The notes below the pieces were generated by a model, which did not search any database, was not told where the DNA came from, and saw only the letters and a list, made by a program, of their open reading frames with translations. Positions 36,290 to 45,737 of a stretch of 64,000 nt of DNA are shown piece after piece. Origin of the DNA: Pseudoscleropodium purum. Its lineage: Eukaryota > Streptophyta > Bryopsida > Hypnales > Brachytheciaceae. Each line of letters begins with the position of its first letter. Position 1 is the first letter of the stretch. The position numbers and the translations under genes were made by a program. The stretch covers positions 13,950,001 to 14,014,000 of the forward strand of contig OZ017804.1 of assembly GCA_963969395.1 (NCBI GenBank), read 5' to 3'.

Positions 36290-37010
36290 TCAGTATATGA
36301 TAGACACAATCTCCTCATAACCCTTGAATTTGCTATGCAAAATGATGTAGAAGAATCTACAAACATCCTAACTAAATTGGACTAATAAACTTTAATCACT
36401 TGCAAAAAGTCACAATTAAATATGTCACGAGCTTGTGACAATTTTATAAGATAGTGCATGACATTCAACATCGAGATAAAGTAGTCTAGGGACAACAATA
36501 CCTCAATGTCCGCCAAATAGTCAAAATTGGTGGCTCAGACTGAGTCACCTTTTTGCCCAACTTTTGTTGGTATATCCAGTCCTATCTTCACCAACAAGGT
36601 CTTGTACTTGCTTATAATTCGTTGAGCTAGGCACTATATTGAGATCCACCAAGTGCCCACATTCCTCATCATCTTATTACCTTTAGTTTCCATGAGATCA
36701 ACTAACTTCTAAAGCTCATAGTGGTGTTTGTGGCTACAATAGAAATAAGAATACAAGGACTGGCAGAGGGCCTCTAGGCAAGAGACCATGGGATAGTTAG
36801 AAAGAGTCTCAACCACAAGGTTGATGCGATGACTTGCACAATTGGCTCCAAGACAGAAGAAAGCCCATTTTTCTCAAATTTAGGTTGAAACCCTAGTTTT
36901 GGGACTTTGAAACATACTAATCCCGTCTGCCTCAAAGGAAACTAACTTACTAGTGATGTGATCATATAAAAGTCCTTCCTTGAGAGACACCTACTTTTGG
37001 GGGGAACAAA
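36290..37010 (-). pseudogene. Decayed hAT-like transposase fragment
   Basis: Minus-strand conceptual translation gives LGANCASHRINLVVETLSNY, LEALCQSLYSYFYCSHKHHY, ETKGNKMMRNVGTWWIS, RIISKYKTLLVKIGLD and ADIEVLLSLDYFISMLNVMH. This ordered pattern (a Cys/His-rich segment, a TRW-like motif here TWW, then a helical region) resembles the RNase H-like core of plant hAT/zinc-finger transposase-derived proteins. In-frame stops interrupt it (for example complement of 36634-36636 and 36535-36537), and the upstream part is frameshifted. No ends found. Assignment to hAT is by general resemblance. Confidence 0.6.
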
Positions 37011-37305
37011 AGGTCCTCCTACATTGATTAATAATGTTAATTATGTCTACCCTCAATGTTGATGTTCTTTTGGCAAATCCTCACCCCCCCTTCTTGGACA
37101 TTGTCTTACACCTAGAATCCCCTTGAAGCTCTAAAATTCACACAGAAGGAGATTGTGTTTGCTATTATTGTTAATATCTCTAGAGATGGTTGCCATTCAC
37201 AATTTTATATAGGAACATTTAATGCTTGATCTGTTAATTTGTTAGAGCATCCTCAATCAAAACTCTAAAGAGGCTTGGCAATTGAAAAGTCACAATCAAT
37301 TTAGA

Positions 37306-37588
37306 CATTAGAGGATTTCTAGCCCCCGAGAGGATTGTAAGTTCCCAGACAGTGGGAACTGCCTTACAAGGAGTCGCAACAACTCGCTAACGTGGCACAA
37401 TAACTGCCACGTCCAAAAAAAAATTGAGTTTTTTTCTTCATTTCAAGACTTAAATTTATTTATTTATTATTATTATTTTTTGAAATATTTTTGGTCAGGA
37501 ATAGCCATTCCCCTAAAACTACAAGGGGGATAGTTTGCGACACAATTGCTTGAAACGGCCCTCCCAACGGTCCAAAAATCCTCTAATG
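37306..37588. mobile_element. MITE-like element with CATTAGAGGATTT termini, 283 bp
   Basis: The left end CATTAGAGGATTT is matched by AAATCCTCTAATG at the right end, a perfect 13-bp terminal inverted repeat. Inside lies an ACGTGGCA-n-TGCCACGT palindrome near 37391-37412 and a CCCCC/GGGGG-bearing pair. No convincing target duplication is seen, so the superfamily is open; a Harbinger-type origin is possible because the ends include TTA/TAA. Confidence 0.6.
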
Positions 37589-38620
37589 AATAATCAATCA
37601 GTTAGCTTGCCAATAGGCACGACACCTTTACAAACTTGTGATTAGTATGTTTGCCCTAAAGGCACTAGGTTCTATGGGCTAATAGAGAGAAGAACTCCAA
37701 TCTTTTAATTGGAGTAGTGCAAATTAATATTTTGTTCATATTGGATGTTTTATCATGAAGTTTGAAAATTAATATAAACAATTCTAATACTACATACTTT
37801 TTTAAGAAAGGAATTTCTCTCTCTATATATATATATATTGAAATTAATGAGCTTATTAAAGCAGAATAATATGAAAACTTGATGGTGGGGTTTCTTCCTA
37901 TATAGTAAAACATGACCCAATGCATGTAGTAGCACACTCAATAATTTAGTGGGTTCTTTGAAACTTAGGCTTAGATTCCTCAAAATTAAATTTTGGCTAT
38001 ATGATTAGCCTTTCAAGAAAATTAGCAAGAGTTGTAAATAGGGGTCAAGAAGCATCCCAAGAAGATTCTAAAGAAAGTCGACAATGTGAATGGTACCAAA
38101 TTCATGATATTCAAAGGGATTCTAGTCTTATTGTGCTTGATTTAATAAATGCAATAAGGCATGCAAATCTAAAGATGACAGTGAGAGATTTTTTTGACAA
38201 AAAATAGCCTTGTCACATCCTTTGTCATGGCCATGTGTGGAGCCTACATCAAATATACTCTAACTTGTCAAATCTAGAGTGTTTCTTAAGCCCTCCAAAA
38301 TACTCACTACATCTTATTAGCTACAAAAGAAAGAACCTTTTTATCTTTGAATTTGTCTTGAAGTGCTATGAAAGGTTATTTAATAAGAACATCGTTCCAA
38401 TCATGACTTCAATAATTGTATCGACTAGTTTGTACAAGGGGCAACATGTCAATACTCTTCATGCTAATGCAGGGATGATTTTTCATCTCTGAACTAAAAA
38501 TGCCTTTTTTCCTCAAAATATTGGAATCCTTTTGGAAAAAATTTGGAATTTTTTTTGCACTTTTCTCTTATATTTTCATACAAATATATTGGTTATCTCA
38601 ATTTCATCAAAAAAAATTAC
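37589..38620. other. Spacer with no recognised gene
   Basis: A 68-codon frame at 38001-38207 (+) encodes a charged peptide I do not recognise. A short TATATATATATA run lies near 37822-37839. Confidence 0.4.
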
Positions 38621-38623
38621 AAT

Positions 38624-38839
38624 AACTATAAGAAACCCACGCATTATATGATGATTCCTAGTTTTTTAGCACATTTTAGGGAATGTCTTATGCAACAAAC
38701 CCATGTTTTTATGTCAACAAAAATGGCCAATGTAACATCAATGTTGACATAAAAACATGGGTATGTTGCATTGGACATTGATTAAAATGCTTTAAAAAAA
38801 ATTAGAGCTCATCACATAAAATAAGGGTTTCTTATAGTG
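38624..38839. mobile_element. CACTA-type MITE, 216 bp, 3-bp target duplication AAT
   Basis: The left end AACTATAAGAAACCC (first base changed from C) pairs with GGGTTTCTTATAGTG at the right end. Inside, AACCCATGTTTTTATGTCAAC pairs with GTTGACATAAAAACATGGGT. Flanking AAT repeats lie at 38621-38623 and 38840-38842. Size, ends and the internal TTTTATGTCAAC word relate it to the 215-bp element at 35968-36182. Confidence 0.85.
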
Positions 38840-38842
38840 AAT

Positions 38843-40480
38843 GTTAGCTAAATGATCTTGCCATTTGTAGTACATTCTTAGATTCAAAGTGAAAATGGAC
38901 ATTTAAAAAATTAAACTACAAAAATAAGAAAATCAAAAAACAAACCACAATAGTTCTTTACATAAAGTCATCAATCATCTCAAAAAAATCTACACTATAA
39001 GAATCTTGTGTTTAATTTTGTATGCTTTACCATTTACTACTAACATGCAATGCTCAACTAAACATAAAGATGTCAAAAGGCAAATGGCTTAGGGAGGTAG
39101 ATTTTCATAGATGTAGTAGAGAATGCTAGTATGTTATTATAAAAATAAGTTGATACTATCATTGATGTTGACTAAAGACATACTAATGGTTTTTGAATCA
39201 TCCAAAAAAACATAGATTGCCACTTCAATGAGTAGAGTCATTTTGACTATGATCTATTATAAAACACTTACCAAATGTGAAAATTTTAGAAAAAGAGCAA
39301 CCACATGGCATACTTTATATAGAAAGGAAAATGGATGAATGAGCATCATGGATGAAAAAGGAAGTTCTTTATACAAGTGGGCTAGTAGGAAGATTGACAA
39401 CCTGTATGGGATATGTAAAGCAAGAATTGTGTTCCATGTAAAATGTTTAAAGCAATGTCCCTATGACTAAAACAACATCCACATGTCTAGCAATCAAACT
39501 CCCATGTTCAAATTATTCTATATCTTTTGTCTCACGATGGACAAATAATGAATTTGTATATAAATACATCTTCTCTACTTTTTATTTTTATAAACTTTTA
39601 ATGAAATAATTCCTTCATTTGGCCATCAAAATTATCTTGATGGCAAATGGCAAGTTTTCTTTAATTTTTGTCGAATTCAACAAAAAAATTTATTCATTTA
39701 ATTTTAATTTTTTTTTGTTGACCTTGTCTTATAGGTATAGTATGCATTAATTGATGTTTCAAAAAACATCTAGGCATCCATGTTGACTTTTCAAAAAGCA
39801 AAATTCAAATTTTTAAACAACATTAAAGTATGTTGATTGGACATGCCATGTCATCATCAATAGTTATGACGTAATTTTTCCTACCACTACATCAAGTGCC
39901 ACAATTTCAACAAATTGGATGAAAATTTCCTATGTGGCATTGCTTGTCTACTTGATGCATATGTAGAGTTGAATTGTTTGCCAAGTGGTGCACCATAGGG
40001 ACCTTGGAAGACCATGTTTTGAAGGATGTTAGAAAAAATGATGCCCAATCAGGCATGTTTTTTGGAATTTTTGGACATTTTTTGCCAATCCATTATAACA
40101 AATTTTAGGTGACATCTACCTTGATTCCTTCCACATCAAAATGAATGTTGTGTTGCATTTTGTCTAACATAAAAACTCAATTCTCTTATAGTTCCCCTTG
40201 TCATTTGTCAATATTGCACCAATAGCAACTTTTTTTACAAACTCCACATGATTTGAAAAATCATTGTCTCTTTAAAAAATATTAGCTTTTGTGAAATTTT
40301 TATTCTTTAAATTTAAAAAGGTTTTAATTTTAAGAAAAACTTCCTCAAATTGCAACTTTTATGAAGCCCTTATATTTTAAAAAGTCCATGAAGTCTTAGA
40401 TTATATATGCTTCATTTGAAATTTGCTTCTAAAGTGGTATTCAAGTTCATACACCTAAAACCATTTGAATTAGTATGCTT
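38843..40480. other. AT-rich spacer, no gene seen
   Basis: Several (A)n and (T)n runs, and stops in all frames. Nothing recognisable. Confidence 0.45.
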
Positions 40481-40484
40481 TGTA

Positions 40485-40975
40485 TTGTTGCCAAATATAA
40501 TAAAATATAAAAGTAAAAATAATTTTTTAATTCATAAAACTTCAAAATTTCATATCTTCTTTTTATCATGAGTTGGAATGCCACCAAACAAAGTCTATGC
40601 ACCCCTCTTTGTCGAGGTAGCTTTTTGACAATACCTAGAATGTGACTAAACGATGTGTGGTTTTAGAGATCTCATCATACAAAATACAACAAAACAACCT
40701 CATTTAAGATATAGACTACTATACCCTATGCCATTGCCAAAGCCAAAATAAAAATAAAAATAGTTTTTTAAGTTTTTAATTCACAAAAACTTTAAAATTC
40801 AATATCTTTTTTTGCCATGATTTAGAATGCCAAAAAACCAAGCCAACACACCCTTCTCTGCAAAGAACTTTTTGACGATATTAAGAATAGGACCAAAGGA
40901 TGTATAGTTTTGGATATCTATTTGTAGTAAACCAATGAACCAAACACAACAAACAAACTAATTTAGTGTATGAAT
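40485..40975 (+). repeat. Two-unit tandem repeat, ~245 bp each
   Basis: Units 40485-~40728 and ~40729-40975 share, in order, ATTGCCAAA, AAAAATA-TTTTTTAA, TTCA-AAAACTT, TCATATCTT or TCAATATCTT, CATGA-TT-GAATGCCA, CACCCTTCTCTG or CACCCCTCTTTG, CTTTTTGACRATA and GATGTRTRGTTTT. They are diverged and non-coding. The second copy of the ~580 bp dispersed repeat follows 75 bp later. Confidence 0.65.
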
Positions 40976-41049
40976 TTAACCCCTAAATGTTGAACACACC
41001 AATTTTAGTATTGACAATACATCAAAGTTAAATAAAATCTAACCAAGTT

Positions 41050-41640
41050 ATTTTCTTTAATATTTAACATTTTTGAAAATTCCATTTTGAAGTCTAGTTT
41101 TAGCATCAAAATTTGTTTTTGAAAATGAATGACTATAATTTTCCTATTCAACATTTTGTGTAAGGGTGTCCCTTGCAAATCTTGATTTTTTAGTGTTGAG
41201 GGTTTTTAGAAATGAGCCTTAAATACACTAGCCCTTGGAAAAAAAATCACATCAAGAAAGTCATTTAAAAAATTGTAGAGTGGATTTTCAAAAGTTGTAA
41301 ATTGATTGGAGTTATGCATGTTATACCCTTCACCTTCATATATTTTGGTGACCAATTTTTTTTGGGTTTGACTTGTGAAAAGAGGATTGAAAGACTTCAA
41401 ATCACTTTCATAGTTTCAACACCTTCACAAGCAAACATTATAATCTTCAATCAAGAAATGATGTTGTTGTGCATTCTTCTTCTATGTGGCTTCTAACATG
41501 TCTAAATTTGAATTTGTATGGTTACAATTCAAAAAAAGTTGATAAAACTTATCAAAATTTTGACTTTTTGTATCAATAAAGAACAAATTCCAAGAAGTTC
41601 AAAATTAAAAAGGCCTCAAGCATTTGGGGGTTAATGTATG
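41050..41640 (+). repeat. Dispersed repeat, copy 2 (partner at 9005-9580)
   Basis: Same order of shared blocks as copy 1, in the same orientation, without the internal 91-bp duplication. It ends near GCATTTGGGGGTTAATG, about 40 bp before a perfect palindrome at 41683-41708. Non-coding. Confidence 0.75.
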
Positions 41641-41682
41641 GATATCATATGACAATTCTCTGACAAATTGTCTTTGAGCCTA

Positions 41683-41708
41683 TTTCTTCACCTCTGGAGG
41701 TGAAGAAA
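41683..41708. repeat. Perfect 12-bp-arm palindrome
   Basis: TTTCTTCACCTC-TG-GAGGTGAAGAAA. It is 0.65 kb upstream of CYP51. It might fold in RNA or serve as a protein site; nothing in the sequence decides. Confidence 0.8.
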
Positions 41709-42184
41709 CGACATTCTCCAGTCTTTGAGAATGGAAGCTCTGCAAGTCATGGATAGCCAATTAGAAAGTGTCATGTTTCAATTCTTCGAGATTGAACTTC
41801 GGTTGAAGAAGGTGTGGCTACCCCTAATAACGACATAAGTTAGAAGCCTACCGTGTTAACTTCCGTTCTGACCCTGCAGACGTCCAGAGCCAATAAGAAA
41901 AAGACACGACATCACCACCAGTAAGCTACTACCGTAGCCATCCTGTGCACCAGGAAACCCCAGAAAGATAAAGAAACGGACATACAAAAAAGAAAAAGGA
42001 AACGGTAAAGACAATCACAAAACCAATCAAACTCCCCCAAAGAAAAAGAATATAGAAAGAATTCTTAGGAAAGATAAGCACATATCTTTCCCAGTCTCGT
42101 CCTCGACACATTCCCGACTACATATGCTATGCCTTCCTGAATTTCGAATTGCCTTCCCTGTTGCTGACGCAACCCAGGAGCGTC
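41709..42184 (+). promoter_or_regulatory. CYP51 upstream region
   Basis: This is the stretch where the CYP51 promoter and leader should lie. An AAAGAAAAAG-rich purine tract occurs at about 41980-42060. No clear TATA element could be assigned, so the transcription start is unknown. Confidence 0.3.
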
Positions 42185-42226
42185 GCCATCGCCATCGCCA
42201 TCGCCATCGCCATCGCCATCGCCATC
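42185..42226 (+). repeat. Seven tandem GCCATC hexamers upstream of CYP51
   Basis: (GCCATC)7 followed by GCCG, about 115 bp before the CYP51 start codon. It is probably in the 5' UTR or core promoter. The minus strand reads as a (Asp-Gly)n frame, which is an artefact of the repeat. Confidence 0.95.
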
Positions 42227-42339
42227 GCCGCGCACCTCCAGCACGAGTCTCATTTCCTTCACAATAAGTGAACTTCTCTACACAATCTCACATTGTAACA
42301 TTTTCTTGAAACTCCAAAATCCGAAGTCTTTTTGTGTTG

Positions 42340-45300
42340 ATGGTGGCAGAGGAGGAGGCGATGGCGCCTGCGTCCTTCGATAGGTCGCAGGCGGTTCTGT
42401 TCTTCGGATCTCTCGCAGTGGCGGTTCTCTTGGGGTACGTGCTGGTGAGCTTCCGGCGCAAGAAACAAAACTTGCCTCCGCAGGTGAGCTACGCGGTGCC
42501 GTTCGTGGGCGGGTTGTTGAAGTTCATGAAAGGGCCCATTCCGTTGCTCAAGGATCAGTATAAGCAACTGGGAAGCGTCTTCACGGTGAAGATCCTGACG
42601 AAGAATATTACGTTTTTGTTGGGTCCGGAGGTGTCGGCGCATTTCTTCAAGGCGCAGGAGACCGATTTGAGCCAACGGGAGGTGTGTGTGTGTGTGTGCG
42701 TGTGGACAATGTGATGCTTCTTTCGAGATTTTTTTGTATTGGATTTTTTTGTGTGATGAGGTTGCATTGGAAATAGATTCAATGTGGCCACATTTCGGGT
42801 GTATTTGGTTGATATTTAGGGTGTGGCTTTCTCTGGTGAGTTGCTCGTGACGTGGAGCGTCGTTTTGAGTGCCGAGCTTGCTGTAGAAAGGGTTGGATGC
42901 CTCCAAAAAGAATTATGTGATTTTTATTGGAAGGCAAATGGAAGTTGCAGCTATTTGGATTCGTGTTTTAGGGACTGGTGGAAGTAGTTATGAATTTTTG
43001 GAGCTAGTGCTGGGAATGTCTGTTAGCTCTGGAAGGTTTACTGTCGGTACATTGGAAAATCTGATTTTTACCTCTGTGTTCCAGTACGATTTTAGAGCGG
43101 CGCAGTTTTAGCCTTGAAATGTGTGTGTATTGAGGGTTTTTTCTGATAACTGTGCAATTGGAATATTAGGTTTATCAATTCAATGTGCCCACATTTGGAC
43201 CTGGGGTCGTTTTCGATGTGGATTACTCGGTTCGCATGGAGCAGTTCCGGTTCTTCACGGAAGCGCTTACTGTTAAGCGATTGAAGAGCTACGTGGAAAT
43301 GATGGTTGAAGAGGCTGAGGTATGTCCACGACGCCGTACAGTATATTCAAGGAGATCACCGTTTTATTCTAGGTTCATGTTTTTTAGAGGCCAGTTTGCC
43401 TTGTGGTTTATACATCGCATTTTAACTCCTGAAGGATTAAGAAGTTTCGAATTGGGTTTCATGTCTGTTTTAGCAGTTCTGATTAGGATATCTGGGGACT
43501 TTCTAATGTTTGATTTGGATTATTTTTGCTTCTCCATGTGATCTGTATTTTCCACAGTATGATCAATCTAATTGGTGATTGTAAACCATGAGTCCTTGGT
43601 TCTTAACGGGTTAAAGTGCATTTACATGTAACGAGCTTTGGATGTTATTTTTAGTTTTGTTTGGAGATTTATGGACTGCTTTATGAGGGAGATCACCGCT
43701 GAAATATCTCTTCCGGGTATATATGGTCTCTTTAGATGAACTTGAGGAGTACATGCGAGGGGTTAGTGTACCCTCAAAAGTGGTCATCCCGCGGATCAAT
43801 CGAACCGGAGTAAGTGATTTCTTGAAGTCTTTTATGACAACAGTTGTGGGATTAACTCCTTTGTTCTGGTGATGCAGATGTTTTTCTCCAAGTGGGGGGA
43901 GGAAGGTGAAGTCGACTTGAAAGAGGAGTTGGAGCAGCTCATCGTCAACACAGCCAGCCGATGTTTGCTAGGTCAGGAGATTCGCAACAGTCACCTTGAG
44001 AAAGTCACGTCATTGTTCCATGACCTCGACAACGGAATGCTTCCCATCAGTGTCATGTTCCCATACCTCCCAATCCCCGCTCACAAGCGCCGTGACAGGT
44101 GAGTGATTACAGTGTTTTTTTCAAAATTTAATCTTTAGTAATACTGAATTTTACTCCTGTTTTGATCTCCCAGTGTTGGATCGTGTATTCTTGATCCACA
44201 GACGTGGATACTTGATCATTCGATCTTTTGTGCTTACGAGGCGACTAATAAAATTTGCGCTTCTGTTTCAGGGCTCGGAAGGAAATTGCTGACCTTTTTG
44301 CCAAGGTCATCAAGGAGCGGAAAGCCTCGGGGAAGTCCGAACCAGACATGCTACAGGCTTTCATGGACTCTAAATACCGATCTCTGGGACGGGGCACTAC
44401 TGAAGAAGAATGCACCGGGTTGCTGATTGCTGCTCTCTTCGCTGGACAGCACACGAGCTCCATCACCTCTACCTGGACTGGTGCCTACCTGATGAAGTAA
44501 GCGACTGCCTCTGTTCATGCAAATACAATTCTTTCTGTTCAATTTTTGTTTTTTCTCACCAGCACATGCATTGCTAATACTAAAATTTGACTCCATTTGA
44601 ATTCTATCATTTTCACAATATGATCAATCGAATTGGGCAAATAATCTGTGAAGCCGTGGTTCTTTAGGGGCCAGGGAAGGAGGTCGTCGGAATATTGTTG
44701 TCTTCTCTAACTTTGAGCTTCAGCTAATAGTCTTCATGATTTGTAAGCAATTTTGAGAACTTCCAATATTCTCGTTCTTTCGTAAGCAGTTATGAGAACT
44801 TACAAGGTTCTCTTTGTTTCTTTAGGTATAAGCAGTTCATGCCTGCAGTCATTGAGGAGCAGAAAGAAATCGTTCGGCGTCATGGCACCCATGTGGACTA
44901 TGATGTAGTTTCTGAGATGAGCACACTCCATCGAGCAATGAAGGAAGCCTTGCGTCTTCACCCCCCTCTAATCATGCTTCTCCGACAGAACCACCGTGAT
45001 TTTGAAGTGACGAATAGGGAAGGGAAAACATTTACGGTTCCCAAGGGGCACATCGTGGGAACCTCACCGGCATTCGCCAATCGTTTGCCCTATGTTTATA
45101 AGGACCCAGACACATATAATCCGGATAGGTTTGCCCCCGGGCAAGAAGAGGACGTGAAAGCTGGCCAATTCTCCTACACTTCCTTCGGTGGAGGTCGGCA
45201 TGGCTGCCTTGGAGAGACCTTTGCATACATGCAGGTGAGGATGTTGTTTGTGACGCTTTGTATTTCCATGTTCATGAGTTCGATGTCTGCAGTTATTGGT

Positions 45301-45737
45301 CTGTATCTAGAAGTCTTCATGGCTGCCTTGGAGAAGCATCTGATTACTTGGAGGTCAGTATTGGTGAAGCTTTCACGTCTCCATGTTCTTCAGATTGATA
45401 TCTGCAGTTATTGGTTTAGGTGGAATGCTGTTTAGAAGGCACCCAGTGTACGTCCTATGGTGAGAATGTATTAGAGGTGCCCATTCCAGGGGAAATTGTC
45501 CCCTGAGCAGTACTCAAAACCTGGTTTATATTTACGTGACACGTGGGAAATTAACACCTTCCAATTCTGACGACTGGTTTGATTGGCTTGCAGATCAAAA
45601 CTGTATGGAGCTATCTGCTTCAACATTTTGAATTAGAGCTTGCAGGTCCGTTTCCGGAGGTGGACTGGAATGCCATGGTGGTGGGAATCAAAGGAAAAGT
45701 TATGGTGCGTTACAAGCGGCGTGAACTAAAATGCTAA
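42340..45737 (+). CDS. CYP51: Sterol 14-alpha-demethylase (obtusifoliol 14-demethylase) CYP51, 6 exons, ~496 aa
   Basis: This ER-bound cytochrome P450 removes the 14-alpha methyl group of obtusifoliol in phytosterol synthesis. Exons: 42340-42681, 43170-43319, 43878-44098, 44272-44496, 44826-45234, 45594-45737; all phases join. The N-terminal hydrophobic anchor (AVLFFGSLAVAVLLGYVLV) is followed by a basic Arg-Arg-Lys-Lys stretch and LPPQVSYAVPFVGGL. Further marks are the B-C region FNVPTFGPGVVFDVDYSVR, I-helix LFAGQHTSSITSTW, ExxR in EALRLHPPLIML, PDRF, and heme loop FGGGRHGCLG with the Cys ligand. Plant CYP51G signatures are clear throughout, and length fits. ATG 42340 is the first in frame; ATG 42361 is an alternative. 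An MITE-like repeat lies in introns 2 and 4, and the end of exon 5 is partly duplicated into intron 5. Confidence 0.95.
43553..43617 (+). repeat. Short intronic repeat, ATATGATCAAT family (CYP51 intron 2)
   Basis: CACAGTATGATCAATCTAATTGG, then GAGTCCTTGGTTCTTAACGG and GTTAAAG. The same word order is present at 44612-44675 and 51985-52056. Confidence 0.65.
44612..44675 (+). repeat. Short intronic repeat, ATATGATCAAT family (CYP51 intron 4)
   Basis: CACAATATGATCAATCGAATTGG followed by GTGGTTCTTTAGGGG. It is a second copy within the same gene as 43553-43617. Confidence 0.65.
45199..45415 (+). repeat. ~105-bp tandem duplication across the CYP51 exon 5 / intron 5 boundary
   Basis: Unit 1 (45199-~45301) spans the last codons of exon 5 and the donor site; unit 2 (~45313-45415) lies in intron 5. 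Both begin near CATGGCTGCCTTGGAGA and end GTCTGCAGTTATTGGT or ATCTGCAGTTATTGGT. The donor in unit 1 is CAG|GTGAGG; the corresponding place in unit 2 reads GAG|GTCAGT and is still a possible donor. Unit 2 no longer encodes the family sequence. Confidence 0.75.

Noticed and set aside
42065..42262. Minus-strand ORF with (Asp-Gly)n
   Set aside because: It is the reverse reading of the GCCATC hexamer repeat, with no domain on either side.
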